From Blastocatellia bacterium (GTDB lineage Bacteria > Acidobacteriota > Blastocatellia > UBA7656 > JADIYM01), in contig JADIYM010000007.1 in assembly GCA_016705245.1 (NCBI GenBank), positions 62,001 to 126,000 on the forward strand: 64,000 nucleotides of DNA. The letters run 5' to 3'. Position numbers and translations under genes: made by a program. Positions 53,821 through 63,383 of this stretch are shown here, one piece after another. The notes beneath the pieces were generated by a model. It was not told the origin of the DNA, made no database searches, and was given only the letters and a program-made list of their open reading frames with translations. Position 1 is the stretch's first letter. Each line of letters opens with the position of its first letter.

Positions 53821-54927
53821 TCAGCCGTTCGCGCGCTCGAACTCCTTCATGAAGTCGATGAGCGCTTTCACGCCGGCGGTCGGGAACGCGTTGTAGATTG
53901 AGGCCCGCAGACCGCCGACCGATCGATGCCCCTTGAGCCCGTCGAGACCTGCGGCGGTGGCCTCCGCGACGAATTTCTTCTCGAGGTCCTCGTTCGGCAG
54001 CCGGAACGTCACATTCATCAGCGACCGGCTGTCGTTTGCCGCTGTCCCACGATAGAACTCCGTCCCGTCGATGGCGTCGTAGAGCATTCCGGCCTTCTCG
54101 CGGTTGATCTGCTCCATGGCCTCGAGTCCGCCGAGTCCCTTCAGCCATTTCAGCACGAGGCCGACGACGTAGATCGAGAAACACGGAGGCGTGTTGTAGA
54201 GCGACTCTTTCTTCACGTGCGTCCGGTAGTCGAGCATTGAATGAAGGCCGTCCGGAATGCGGCCGAGCATGTCGTCTCGAACGATGACCGTCGTCACGCC
54301 AGCCGGCCCCATGTTCTTCTGTGCCCCAGCGTAGATGAGACCGTATTTCGAGACGTCGATCGAACGGCAGAGTATGTCGGACGAGGCGTCGCAGACGAGC
54401 GGCACGGTCCCGACCTCGGGCTCTGTTGCCCATTCCGTTCCGAAGATCGTGTTGTTCGAGGTGAAGTGCACGTACGAAGCATCAGCGGCGAGTTTCAACT
54501 CGCTCTGCGCAGGTATCCGACCGAAATTCTCCGACTCGGTGGTGGCGGCGATATTCACGTTGCCGACGCGCTTCGCTTCCTTCACTGCGCCCTGAGACCA
54601 GGCCCCTGTCACGATGTAGTCGGCCGAGCCGTCCTTCGGAAGGAAGTTCAACGGGACCATCGAGAACTGCAGCGACGCGCCGCCCTGCAGGAAAAGTACG
54701 TGGTAGCCATCGGGGATCCCCATCACCTCGCGCAGGTCCGCCTGTGCAGTTTTGATGATGGCGTCGTAGGTTTTCGAGCGGTGGCTCATCTCGAGGACCG
54801 ACATGCCGACGCCCTTGTAGTTCACGAGGTCGGCCTGGGCCTCCTCGAGCACCGCGAGGGGAAGGCATCCCGGGCCGGCGCTGAAATTGAATATTCGGCC
54901 GGCTACGGCCCTTTCGCTGCTGCTCAT
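53821..54927 (-). CDS. serC: Phosphoserine aminotransferase
   Basis: SerC converts 3-phosphohydroxypyruvate to phosphoserine. The 368-residue product has the start FNFSAGPGCLPLAVLEEAQ, EMSHRSKTYD, FLQGGASLQF, and the PLP lysine K204 in YAGAQKNMGPAG. Length is normal. The ATG at 54927 has GGAGG upstream. serA is upstream on the same strand (across a family B repeat) and DUF1015 beyond, making a serine-synthesis cluster. Confidence 0.95.
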   Translation of the reverse strand: MSSSERAVAGRIFNFSAGPGCLPLAVLEEAQADLVNYKGVGMSVLEMSHRSKTYDAIIKTAQADLREVMGIPDGYHVLFLQGGASLQFSMVPLNFLPKDGSADYIVTGAWSQGAVKEAKRVGNVNIAATTESENFGRIPAQSELKLAADASYVHFTSNNTIFGTEWATEPEVGTVPLVCDASSDILCRSIDVSKYGLIYAGAQKNMGPAGVTTVIVRDDMLGRIPDGLHSMLDYRTHVKKESLYNTPPCFSIYVVGLVLKWLKGLGGLEAMEQINREKAGMLYDAIDGTEFYRGTAANDSRSLMNVTFRLPNEDLEKKFVAEATAAGLDGLKGHRSVGGLRASIYNAFPTAGVKALIDFMKEFERANG

Positions 54928-54960
54928 GGAATCCTCCTTCGGAAAACCGGGACCTTGTCT

Positions 54961-55044
54961 TTGCGCCTTTGCGCCTTTGCGCGAGACTTTCTCACGACAC
55001 TTGAGAAGAGTCTCTCGCAAAGGCGCAAAGGCGCAAAGGCGCAA
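54961..55044. repeat. Family B inverted repeat (GCGCCTTT arms)
   Basis: Two and a half GCGCCTTT units are followed by a spacer, then three complementary AAAGGCGC units. It lies between the serA 3' end and the serC 5' end, so it could attenuate or terminate between them. No T-run follows on either strand. Confidence 0.8.
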
Positions 55045-55045
55045 T

Positions 55046-56248
55046 CTACTTCAGTTCAATCACCTCAGTCGCCAGCACATGCTCGTTCTCCCTCACGGTG
55101 TCGAGCACCTCCGTGGACGGCGACTGGTCGATCTGAATCCGCGCGATGGCGGCCCCGCCTCCGTCGAATACGGCGTTCTCCATCTCCTGTACGTTGATCC
55201 CCGCGGCGCGCAAGGCCCCGAGAACGTGGGCCAGAACGCCGACGCGATCTCGATGACGAACCGTCAGAAGGTGCGTCGCATGCGTCCGCACCGCAAGGTT
55301 CACGACGTTCGGCACCACGCCAGTCTCCTTGAAGACACGCACGATACGGACGGTTTCGTCGGCGATGGCGGCCTGCGCCTGATCGGTCGACGCGCCGATG
55401 TGGTGCGTCACGTAGACACCCGGGCGGACCGCGAGGGGCACCGAGCACTCACCGGTTGCCGTGGCGGGTTCTCCCTCGAAGACGTCCAACCCGGCCCGGA
55501 TGCCTTTTTCATCGATCGCCGCCTCGAGCGCGGCCTGATCCACCACCTCCGCGCGAGAGGTATTGAGAAGGATCGCGCCGGGCTTCATTGCCTCGAACAC
55601 GTCCGTTCCCACGAGCCCGCGCGTCTCGGCGTTGAGCGCGATGTGCAGACTCAGGACATCCGCTGCCCGGGCGACCTCGACTGGCGAGTTGGCTCGACAG
55701 ATCCCGAGCTCGCTGGCGCGCGCATCCGTAAGCTTCCGGCTCCACGCGACCACGGGCATGCCAAACGCCTTTGCCCGAACGATCATTTCCTGGCCGATCT
55801 TCCCGACACCGATCAATCCGAGCGTTCGCCCGAGCAGCCCTTGCGCCTTGCCGTACTCCTTCTTGTTCCAGCTCCCGGCGCGAATGTCGGCGACGTTGTC
55901 CGGTATTCGCCGGTCAATCGCCAGCAGAAGCCCGAACGCAAGCTCTGCCACCGCCACCGAGTTCTTTCCCGGACAGTTCGACACATAGATGCCGCGCGCG
56001 CTTGCCGCCTTCACGTCTATGGTGTTGTACCCGGCTCCGGCGCGAACGACGAGCTGAAGCGAACCGGCCTCGAGCATCGGTTCCGTGACCTTCGTCGATC
56101 GGACGACGAGCACATCCGCGGCGGAATCGCGAACGGCGGCGACGAGCGACTCGTCCTTGAGATCGGGATTGACCGTAACGTCGCAGCCCATCGACGTGAG
56201 TGCATCGACACCGGCGCTCGGAAACTTGTCGGCGATGAGGATCTTCAT
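55046..56248 (-). CDS. serA: D-3-phosphoglycerate dehydrogenase
   Basis: SerA oxidises 3-phosphoglycerate, the first step of serine synthesis. The 400-residue protein has the NAD fold GLLGRTLGLIGVGKIGQEM, the catalytic Arg/Glu region RAEVVDQAALEAAIDEKGI and the H in TRGLVG. The C-terminal ~75 residues form an ACT domain (RHRDRVGVLAHVLGALRAAGINVQEM) likely to bind an amino acid effector. The ATG at 56248 begins the expected N-terminus. It is followed by serC and preceded by the DUF1015 gene in the same direction, with a gap of about 10 bases. Confidence 0.94.
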   Translation of the reverse strand: MKILIADKFPSAGVDALTSMGCDVTVNPDLKDESLVAAVRDSAADVLVVRSTKVTEPMLEAGSLQLVVRAGAGYNTIDVKAASARGIYVSNCPGKNSVAVAELAFGLLLAIDRRIPDNVADIRAGSWNKKEYGKAQGLLGRTLGLIGVGKIGQEMIVRAKAFGMPVVAWSRKLTDARASELGICRANSPVEVARAADVLSLHIALNAETRGLVGTDVFEAMKPGAILLNTSRAEVVDQAALEAAIDEKGIRAGLDVFEGEPATATGECSVPLAVRPGVYVTHHIGASTDQAQAAIADETVRIVRVFKETGVVPNVVNLAVRTHATHLLTVRHRDRVGVLAHVLGALRAAGINVQEMENAVFDGGGAAIARIQIDQSPSTEVLDTVRENEHVLATEVIELK

Positions 56249-56258
56249 GAGCGCTCCG

Positions 56259-57485
56259 TCAGCGGATGGTGTGGCAAACGAGTCCGTCACGAAGCTTGGG
56301 CTCGAACCACGTCGACTTGGGCGGCATGATCTCGCCGGCGTCGGCGATGCGCATGAGGTCGTCGAGCGTCGTGGGATATAGCGAGAACGCGACAGCTGCC
56401 TTGCCTGAATCAACGAGGCGCTCGAGCTCTGCCGTGCCGCGGATGCCTCCGACGAAACCGATCCGCTTGTCGGTGCGCGGATCCTCGACGGCGAGCAGCG
56501 GCGCCAGCACACGGTCCTGCAGCACGCTGACATCGAGCGAGGCGATGGGGTCTCGGTGATCCACGCTGCCCGCCGGCGGAATCAATCCGTACCATCGTCC
56601 GCCGAGGTACATGGCAAATGCCCCTTTCTCGGGATCGGGCGACGCGCCTTCGGCGATTTCGAACCGCTCCGCTACTGCTGCGAGAAGTGCCTCGGGAGTT
56701 AGCCCGTTGAGGTCCTTCACGGTGCGGTTGTAGGGGAGGATTCGCAGCTGGTCGGCCGGAAATACCACGGCGAGGACGAAGTTGTAGTCTTCTTCGCCCG
56801 TGTGGTTCGGGTTGGCGTCACGAAGCTCGGCCCGCGCACGGCTCGCCGAGGCCGATCGATGGTGGCCATCCGCGACATAGAGGTCGGCAACTGCGGCGAA
56901 CCCGTCGACGAAGCACTCCGGTTGCGCAATTCTCCACATCGTGTGGACGATGCCGTCGGGTGCGACGAAATCGTAGAGCGGCGGTCCAGCCGTGACGTCG
57001 TCGACGAGCGTGTCGATTTCACCGGTTCCGCGATACGTGAGGAACACGAGACCGGTCTGCGCGCCAAGCGTGACGAGATGCCGTGTGCGGTCGTCCTCCT
57101 TGTCGCGTCTGGTCCGCTCGTGTTTCTTGATGCGGTCGGTGTCGTATTCGTCGATCGAACAGCAGGCGACGAGGCCCGTCTGCTCTTGATCGCCCATTCT
57201 GAGGCGGTAGAGGTAGAGCGAGGGGTCCGCATCGCGCTCGAGCGGGCACTCGGCGATCAGCCGGTCGAAGTTCTCCTTCGCCTTCGAATAAACCTCGTCG
57301 GAGTAGAGATCGGTCCCGGCCGGCAAGTCGATCTCGGGACGCGAAACGTGCAGGAAGCTCCAGGGATTTCCCTTCGCAAGCGCGGCGGCCTCCTCCGAGT
57401 TCACGACGTCATACGGGACCGCGGCGACGTCGGCGGCGCGCTCGACGGGTGGCCTGAGCGCGCGAAACGGTCGAATTCGAGCCAT
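56259..57485 (-). CDS. DUF1015 family protein
   Basis: The 408-residue product shows the family pattern: RIRPFRALRPPVERAADVAAVPYDVVN at the start, HERTRRDKEDDRTRHLVTLGAQTGLVF, YVADGHHRSASASRA (the DGHHR signature) and PPKSTWFEPKLRDGLV at the end. Function is not established. DUF1015 genes commonly sit next to serA or serC, as here, which hints at a role in serine or phosphoserine metabolism; this is inference. Start ATG 57485, about 10 bases upstream of serA. Confidence 0.85.
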   Translation of the reverse strand: MARIRPFRALRPPVERAADVAAVPYDVVNSEEAAALAKGNPWSFLHVSRPEIDLPAGTDLYSDEVYSKAKENFDRLIAECPLERDADPSLYLYRLRMGDQEQTGLVACCSIDEYDTDRIKKHERTRRDKEDDRTRHLVTLGAQTGLVFLTYRGTGEIDTLVDDVTAGPPLYDFVAPDGIVHTMWRIAQPECFVDGFAAVADLYVADGHHRSASASRARAELRDANPNHTGEEDYNFVLAVVFPADQLRILPYNRTVKDLNGLTPEALLAAVAERFEIAEGASPDPEKGAFAMYLGGRWYGLIPPAGSVDHRDPIASLDVSVLQDRVLAPLLAVEDPRTDKRIGFVGGIRGTAELERLVDSGKAAVAFSLYPTTLDDLMRIADAGEIMPPKSTWFEPKLRDGLVCHTIR

Positions 57486-57569
57486 GGACGGGGTGTCTCC
57501 TCTTCGAGCGTAGTGACCGGCGCGGGCATGCTCCGGGCCGGTCGAACGCCGGTCAAGATTGGCCTCGAA

Positions 57570-57651
57570 GCTCCGTGCCTCTGTGCCTCTGTGTCTCTGC
57601 GTGCGAAGCGTCTGAAGAGCTACGCACACAGAGGCGCGGAGCCACCGAGAC
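57570..57651. repeat. Family C inverted repeat (CTCCGTGN arms)
   Basis: The left arm has CTCCGTGC, CTCTGTGC and CTCTGTGT units in 8-base tandem, ending GCGTGCGAAGCGTC; the right arm carries the complement with ACACAGAGGCGCGGAG. It separates the DUF1015 gene from the upstream lipoprotein gene. Confidence 0.8.
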
Positions 57652-57665
57652 ATGGAACGCTCACC

Positions 57666-58475
57666 CTACTTCGCCGGTGCGTTCGAGTTCGTGGCCGGCT
57701 TCGACTTATCCGTATCGTAGATAATGTTGTACTTCACAGTGTCGATCTGCCACTCACTGTTGACCGCCACGAGCTCGAACTGCATCGACCCGCTTCCGTT
57801 GTCGAACTTGATGTCATAGTCCATCGACGCTGCCGGCGCTCCCTTCACCGTCGATTCGCTGTAGGACGTGCGCGTCAACGTAAGCAGGTCCCCGGCGTTC
57901 TCGAGTTTCTTCATGAACTCCTGAACCCGCTGCGGTTCTTCCTTGAGATTCATCGTCTTCGCCAGGTCTTCGTATCGCCGGTTCTGCCAGAGATACATGA
58001 ACCGGCGGGCGAGCTTCTCGGCGCCATCGCCGTTCGGCGGATATGGCGGGTCGGTCGTCGTGCCCGAGATGTCGAAGTTGTACCCGTCGAGTTGCCACTC
58101 TCCAGTGACATCGTTGCCGCGCAGCTTCACCTTGAACGGCCCTTCGGCAAGCGCAAACTTCGCCGTGAACTGAACCCACGCGAGTTTGTCGCCGTCTTCC
58201 TCGGTAACGGTGGGGTCGCCCGACTGAACGAAGTCGAGCAACTGACCAAAGCCCTCGAGCCCCGCCATCTTGGCAGTGAAGTCCGCCTGCGTGAACGTCC
58301 CCTTGAACGGCTTCGACGCCCGGTCGTACATTCCGGCATAGTTTCGATCTTTAAGCGCTCCCATGACCTTTCCTGCAGACTCGGGCACCTTTGCGGGATC
58401 GGCCTTGATACAGCCTGTCAGGGGCAGCAGGAATGCAATCGCCGCAACCGCGATCGTGACGGACCGTGTTCGCAT
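57666..58475 (-). CDS. Hypothetical lipoprotein, 269 aa
   Basis: A clear lipoprotein signal: a hydrophobic segment followed by PLTGC (cysteine at about residue 22). The mature region contains two related domains (KVMGALKDRNYAGMYDRASKPFK and RFMYLWQNRRYEDLAKTMNLKEE), consistent with DUF4878-like, stress-associated alpha/beta modules; assignment is weak. Start ATG 58475 fits the signal peptide. It lies between family C and B repeats. Confidence 0.65.
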   Translation of the reverse strand: MRTRSVTIAVAAIAFLLPLTGCIKADPAKVPESAGKVMGALKDRNYAGMYDRASKPFKGTFTQADFTAKMAGLEGFGQLLDFVQSGDPTVTEEDGDKLAWVQFTAKFALAEGPFKVKLRGNDVTGEWQLDGYNFDISGTTTDPPYPPNGDGAEKLARRFMYLWQNRRYEDLAKTMNLKEEPQRVQEFMKKLENAGDLLTLTRTSYSESTVKGAPAASMDYDIKFDNGSGSMQFELVAVNSEWQIDTVKYNIIYDTDKSKPATNSNAPAK

Positions 58476-58534
58476 CGTGGACCTCGTCGGAGTGAATTGT
58501 GTATTTCCAGGCAGGCGCGGCGTGGCAACGCAAT

Positions 58535-58570
58535 CGCGCCTTTGCGGGACATCGTCTCGCAAAGGCGCGA
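58535..58570. repeat. Short family B hairpin (GCGCCTTT arms)
   Basis: CGCGCCTTTGCGGG is followed, after a short spacer, by the complement CGCAAAGGCGCG. This is a minimal two-arm version of the family. It lies between the hypothetical lipoprotein gene and the VWA gene. Confidence 0.7.
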
Positions 58571-58598
58571 TGGAGCAAAGCCGAATTTCGCGGGAGCG

Positions 58599-59864
58599 CT
58601 ACTTGTAGGCTTCGGCCTGGTAACCCAGCCGATGACGCACCGCTACCTCGGGACGAGCCGGAACCTGCACGGTAATTCGCCGGTATCCGCCCTTCGAGAA
58701 TGGATTCGACGGCGAGTACCCGATGATGTAGGTCTGACGCAGTTCCTCGGCGATTGCGGCGAAGACCCCAGCAACGTTTCCGACACTCTCCGAGTAGTAG
58801 AGCGTTCCGCCAGAGTTCGAAGTCACGGCATCCATGAACGGATCGCCGCCAGTGCCCGTGCCCCAGCCCCAGCCGGAGTTCGGATTCCCCTGGCGCTGGC
58901 CGGGATTGCGACCGCTGTATTGCGGGGCAGCCGAGAAGGCCGAGCCCGTCGGCTGTAGTGGCCAGCTCGGCCACGGGATGTTCGGGACGTTCGCGCGCGG
59001 ACGAGTGCGCCGCCGGGGCTGCGGATAGCCCGGAGGGTACGTCCCCGGATTCGGATTCGTGTTCGGACCCGTATTCGGTCCCTGTCCGGGAAACGTCGGC
59101 GGTGTCGTCTGCGGAATCCGGAAGACGTTCGTCCCCGAGGATTCAGGATAGCGGATGCCGTACACGACCACGTCGCTCTCGGAGCAGGCATTCACCGCCT
59201 CGTCGGCCGTGACGTCTTTTGATGCCGTGTCCTCGCCGTCCGACAGAATCACCATGGCCTTGCGGCCTTCCACGTGGCGTAGCCGCTCGGCGACGGACAG
59301 GTACACCGCTTCGTAGAGCTTCGTCGATCCGTTCGCCTGCGTTCGCCGGATCGCCTGGGTCAATTGGCGCCGATCGTTCGTGAACTCCTGCTCGACGATG
59401 ACCTGGCTGGCAAACGACACGATGATCACCTTGTCGCCCGGAAGCAACTGGTCGAGGAACTCAATGGCCGCCGACTGGATGTCGTAGATCGTGTCGCGCG
59501 CAGAACCGCTCGTGTCCATTACGATCGCAACGTGAATCGGGACGCGCTCAGAGCTGAAGAAGCTGATTTCCTGCTCGACTCCGTCCTCGAGGAGCCGGAA
59601 GTCCTGCTTTCGAAGCTGTGGCACGTAGTGGCCGGAACGGTCCGAGACCACGGCCGGAACCTCGATCAATGCCCCCTCGAGTTTCACGATCTCTTCGGGA
59701 TCGCCTCCAGGTGTTCCCGACGGATCGGGTATGCGCCCATCGGTCGGCGGAGGAACCGTCTGCGACGGGTCGACGCGACGCGGGCGCCCCTGGCCACTTG
59801 CAAACGAAGGCAGTCCCGCCACAAGGATCAGGACGAGGACAACAAGCGCTCCGAGTCTCTGCAT
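58599..59864 (-). CDS. Secreted VWFA-domain protein, Acidobacteria-type
   Basis: A 421-residue exported protein. The signal peptide (1-24) is followed by a Pro-rich segment and a VWA-preceding domain with VVSDRSGHYVPQLRKQDFRLLEDG. The VWA fold has the metal-ion adhesion site DTSGS, with STKLYEAVYLS and LSDGEDTASKDVT. An unusual Pro/Gly/Asn-rich insertion (~245-325) with a short repeat of NPG-like units interrupts the end of the domain. A C-terminal beta strand closes with GYQAEAYK. Proteins of this type are common in Acidobacteria, supporting the assignment of the window. Confidence 0.85.
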   Translation of the reverse strand: MQRLGALVVLVLILVAGLPSFASGQGRPRRVDPSQTVPPPTDGRIPDPSGTPGGDPEEIVKLEGALIEVPAVVSDRSGHYVPQLRKQDFRLLEDGVEQEISFFSSERVPIHVAIVMDTSGSARDTIYDIQSAAIEFLDQLLPGDKVIIVSFASQVIVEQEFTNDRRQLTQAIRRTQANGSTKLYEAVYLSVAERLRHVEGRKAMVILSDGEDTASKDVTADEAVNACSESDVVVYGIRYPESSGTNVFRIPQTTPPTFPGQGPNTGPNTNPNPGTYPPGYPQPRRRTRPRANVPNIPWPSWPLQPTGSAFSAAPQYSGRNPGQRQGNPNSGWGWGTGTGGDPFMDAVTSNSGGTLYYSESVGNVAGVFAAIAEELRQTYIIGYSPSNPFSKGGYRRITVQVPARPEVAVRHRLGYQAEAYK

Positions 59865-59954
59865 CGCTAAGCTACTCCACACTTCAGATTGGGACGTCCG
59901 TATGAGTCCCGTACGGCCCCGCCGCGTTGCCTTTTTTCATGTGAAACGCCGGGG

Positions 59955-61238
59955 CTACCCGATTCGCTCGAGCCCTCCCATATAACCGCGCAACACCTCG
60001 GGAATGACAATCGATCCGTCCGCCTGCTGAAAATTCTCGACGATTGCCACCCACGTGCGTCCGATGGCGAGGCCCGATCCGTTCAGGGTGTGGACGAACT
60101 GAGTCTTTGCGCCCGGTTCGGGCCGGTATCGGATCTGGGCGCGCCGGGCCTGAAACGCCTCGAAATTCGAACACGACGAGATCTCGCGGAACGTCTGCTG
60201 CGACGGCAGCCACACCTCGATGTCGTAAGTCTTCGCCGACGATGCGCTGAAATCTCCGGTCGACAGCGAGACCACACGGTAGTGGAGCCCGAGACGCCGA
60301 AGGATCTCTTCCGCGTGGTTCGTCAGGGTTTCGAGCGCTTCGTAGCTCTCCTCCGGCTTGGCGTACCACACGAGCTCGACCTTGTTGAACTGGTGCACCC
60401 GGATGATCCCGCGCGTGTCCTGGCCGAAGCTGCCGGCCTCGGACCGAAAGCACGGCGTGTACGCGGTCATTTTCTTGGGCAGCTCGCTCGCGTCGAGAAT
60501 CTCGTCGCGGTTGATGTTCGTGACCGGAACTTCAGCAGTTGGAATGAGATAGTATGGACGCTCGTAATCAAGCTTGAAGAGGTCCTGCTCGAACTTCGGC
60601 AACTGGCCGGTGCCGAAAAGCGAGTCGGCATTCACGATGACGGGCGGCAGCACTTCGAGGTATCCGTGCTCACGCGTGTGCACATCGAGCATGAAGTTCA
60701 TGAGCGCCCGCTCGAGCAGCGCACCGGCGCCAAGCGTCAACGGAAAACGCGTACCCGTGATCTTCGCAGCGCGCGGCAGGTCGAGAATGCCGTGTTTCTC
60801 ACCGAGCGTGACGTGGTCAAGTGGTTCGAATTCCAGCTCCGGCGCCGCTCCCCACCGACGGATCTCGACATTGGCCGACTCGTCGGGTCCGACCGGCACT
60901 GACGGATGCGGCAGGTTCGGAATCCCGTGCATGATGTCGTTCAGTTCGCCTTCTGCCGAATCCCGCTCGGTCTCGAGCGCCTCGATCCGTTCCTTCAACT
61001 CTTTGACCCGAAGGCGTTTGGCCTCCGCTTCGTCCTTCCTGCCGTCCTTCATCAGGGCACCGATCTCGGGACTGAGGCGGTTTCGTTCAGCGGAGAGGTC
61101 GCCGGATTCGGTGATCGCCTTGCGGCGGCGCACGTCGAGCTCGGCAAATCGATCGAAAACGGCAATGTCGAATCCGCGCGTCGCGAGGCGGCGGCGCACC
61201 TCGTCGAGGTTTTCGCGGACGTACTGAATGTCCAACAT
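59955..61238 (-). CDS. serS: Seryl-tRNA synthetase
   Basis: SerRS charges tRNA-Ser and also tRNA-Sec. The 427-residue product has the N-terminal coiled-coil arm (~25-115), motif 2 in CFRSEAGSFGQDTRGIIRVHQFNKVE, and motif 3 in LNGSGLAIGRTWVAIVENFQ. Length is normal. The ATG at 61238 matches the family start MLDIQYVREN. tRNA-Sec in the same window makes SerRS relevant to selenocysteine use. It is divergent from galU, with about 120 bases between the start codons. Confidence 0.96.
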   Translation of the reverse strand: MLDIQYVRENLDEVRRRLATRGFDIAVFDRFAELDVRRRKAITESGDLSAERNRLSPEIGALMKDGRKDEAEAKRLRVKELKERIEALETERDSAEGELNDIMHGIPNLPHPSVPVGPDESANVEIRRWGAAPELEFEPLDHVTLGEKHGILDLPRAAKITGTRFPLTLGAGALLERALMNFMLDVHTREHGYLEVLPPVIVNADSLFGTGQLPKFEQDLFKLDYERPYYLIPTAEVPVTNINRDEILDASELPKKMTAYTPCFRSEAGSFGQDTRGIIRVHQFNKVELVWYAKPEESYEALETLTNHAEEILRRLGLHYRVVSLSTGDFSASSAKTYDIEVWLPSQQTFREISSCSNFEAFQARRAQIRYRPEPGAKTQFVHTLNGSGLAIGRTWVAIVENFQQADGSIVIPEVLRGYMGGLERIG

Positions 61239-61357
61239 TTGTAGACTTCCTCGGGGTCTTGATAGAAACTTCGGCGCTTGATGGGCCGGTTTCAAACCGT
61301 ACCACGAGACGAATTGCCAACGTAAGGAGAGCGGTCGGCCCCCGAACCCGACTCAGC

Positions 61358-62236
61358 ATGAAACGCATACGCAAGGCAGTATTCCCGGCCGCGGGTCTCG
61401 GTACCAGGTTCCTTCCGGCGACCAAGTCGATGCCGAAGGAGATGTTGAACCTCGTCGACAAACCCCTCATTCAGTACACGGTCGAGGAGGCCATCGCGAG
61501 CAGCTGTACGCAGCTCATCATCGTCACCGGACGCGACAAGTCGCCGATGGAGGACCATTTCGACGTTTCGTACGAGCTCGAGCGCACGCTCGAGGACCGC
61601 GGCAAGCTCGACCTGCTCGAAGTGGCGCGCGCGGTCGCCGACCTGGCGTCCATCGCCTACATTCGGCAGAAGCGCCCACTCGGCCTCGGCCACGCCGTGC
61701 TCGTGACGAAACGTCTCGTGGGCGACGAACCGTTCGCCGTCATTCTTCCGGACGACATCGTCGATTCCGTAAAGCCCGCGGTCGCGCAACTCACCGAGGT
61801 AGCCGAGCGTTACGACGCCCCGGTCATCGGGGTGATACCCATCGACGGTCCCGAGATCTCGAGATTCGGCGTCGCGGCCGGCGAAGAAGTCGAGCCCGGT
61901 GTCTTCCGGATCACGAAGATGGTTGAGAAGCCGAAATTCGAGGACGCGCCATCGAACCTGGCCATAGTGGGTCGCTACGTTCTGACGCCGGACATTTTCC
62001 GGCACCTCGAGGCAACCGGAGCCGACACGCGCGGCGAAATCCAGCTTACGGACGGCATGCAGCGCCTGCTTGGCGAGCGGCCTATTTACGCTCGAGTCCT
62101 CGAAGGCACGCGATACGACGGCGGAGACAAGCTCGGCTATCTTATTGCCACATTTGACTTTGCGCTCAAGCGTGCCGACCTTGGTCCCGAACTGCTCGAG
62201 TTTCTCCGCGAGCGTCTAGGCGAAATCGACGGGTAG
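61358..62236 (+). CDS. galU: UTP-glucose-1-phosphate uridylyltransferase
   Basis: GalU makes UDP-glucose for envelope polysaccharides. The 292-residue product has the signature RKAVFPAAGLGTRFLPATKS, MPKEMLNLVDKPLIQYTVEEA, LGLGHAVLVTKRLVGDEPF and ILPDDIVD, ending EIQLTDGMQRLL. Length is normal. Start ATG 61358. It converges with hisC, and a hairpin with a T-rich tail lies in the 26-base gap. Confidence 0.95.
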   Translation: MKRIRKAVFPAAGLGTRFLPATKSMPKEMLNLVDKPLIQYTVEEAIASSCTQLIIVTGRDKSPMEDHFDVSYELERTLEDRGKLDLLEVARAVADLASIAYIRQKRPLGLGHAVLVTKRLVGDEPFAVILPDDIVDSVKPAVAQLTEVAERYDAPVIGVIPIDGPEISRFGVAAGEEVEPGVFRITKMVEKPKFEDAPSNLAIVGRYVLTPDIFRHLEATGADTRGEIQLTDGMQRLLGERPIYARVLEGTRYDGGDKLGYLIATFDFALKRADLGPELLEFLRERLGEIDG

Positions 62237-62243
62237 GGGAACA

Positions 62244-62276
62244 GGCGCAGCCGTTCAAACGGCTACGCCTTCTTCT
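62244..62276 (+). terminator. Rho-independent terminator between galU and hisC
   Basis: GGCGCAGCCGTT and AACGGCTACGCC pair in a 12-base stem with one mismatch around a two-base loop, followed on the plus strand by TTCTTCT. It ends galU and overlaps the 3' end of hisC, so it may serve both transcripts. Confidence 0.6.
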
Positions 62277-63351
62277 CTCCTCGGAGCGTGTCCCGGAGCG
62301 CGTCGAGGAGTGCGTCGTTTTCCGGCGGCGTGCCGACGCTTATTCGCAGGAAGTCACCCAGCATCGGGTACCGGCTGACGTTGCGCACGAGAATTCCACG
62401 GTCGACGAGTCGCGAAAACAGTTCCGCCGGAGTCAGCCTCGAACAACGGACCACGAAGAAATTCGCGGCCGACGGAAACGCGTCAAGGTCGTCGATGGCC
62501 CTGATCTCGGCCAGCAACCGCTCGCGTTCCGAGACGAGAAGCTCGACGAGTGGTCTTAGCAGGGTGTCGTACCGCTCGATCGCGACCTCGGCCGCCGCCA
62601 TCGAGAAGATGTTGAGGTTGTACGGTAGCTTTGCTTTCGTCACCTCGGCGGCGATTTCGGGAGCGGCGAGCATGTAGCCTACGCGAAGCCCGCCCATCGC
62701 CATGGCCTTGGAGAACGTCCGCAGGATGACAAGGTTGCGGTGTCGCTCGAGCAGCGACGTGGCTGGCCGGCCTGCGAACTCGTGGTAGGCCTCATCGAGA
62801 ACGACGATCCCATCGAAGCGCTCGAGCAGGCGATCGAGATCATCGAGGTCGTAGAAACTCCCGGTCGGGTTGTTCGGAGAGCAGATGACGACGACGTCCG
62901 CCCCTTCGTCGATCGCCGCCCGCTCGACGGCCGCCGGATCAAAGGCCAGGTTCGCATCGAGAAAAACCGATCGCACGTCGCCGCCGAGGACGCTCGCCTG
63001 CAGGCGGTATAGGGTGAACGTTGGCTCCACGATCACGACGCGGGTACCGGGTCCCACCGTCACCATCATCAAGGCCTGGATCAGCTCGTTCGAACCATTG
63101 CCGGCCAGGATGCCGTCCGGACGCCATCCCGAGAAGGACGCGAGGCGTTCCAGCAGCGACGCCGGCACGAAATCGGGATAGCGGGACCAGGCACGCTCGC
63201 GGACGCGCGTCTCGACTTCGCGTTTGATCGGCTCGGGAAGATCGAACGGGTTCTCGTTCTGGTTGATCTTGATCGGCGTCTCGATGGGATCGAGGGTGTA
63301 CGCCGACAGAGATCGGACGACGGGCTTGATCTTCGAGAGAGGGTCTTTCAT
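62263..63351 (-). CDS. hisC: Histidinol-phosphate aminotransferase
   Basis: HisC transaminates imidazole-acetol phosphate in histidine synthesis. The 362-residue protein has INQNENPFDLPEPIK, GNGSNELIQ, CSPNNPTGSFYDL and the PLP-binding lysine K215 in RTFSKAMAMGGLRVGY, and ends RISVGTPPENDALLDALRD. Length is normal. Start ATG 63351. The partial hisD gene lies upstream on the same strand, separated by a family B repeat. Confidence 0.94.
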   Translation of the reverse strand: MKDPLSKIKPVVRSLSAYTLDPIETPIKINQNENPFDLPEPIKREVETRVRERAWSRYPDFVPASLLERLASFSGWRPDGILAGNGSNELIQALMMVTVGPGTRVVIVEPTFTLYRLQASVLGGDVRSVFLDANLAFDPAAVERAAIDEGADVVVICSPNNPTGSFYDLDDLDRLLERFDGIVVLDEAYHEFAGRPATSLLERHRNLVILRTFSKAMAMGGLRVGYMLAAPEIAAEVTKAKLPYNLNIFSMAAAEVAIERYDTLLRPLVELLVSERERLLAEIRAIDDLDAFPSAANFFVVRCSRLTPAELFSRLVDRGILVRNVSRYPMLGDFLRISVGTPPENDALLDALRDTLRGEKKA

Positions 63352-63383
63352 GGAATGGAGGTCACTTGCCGACTTTGAACATG

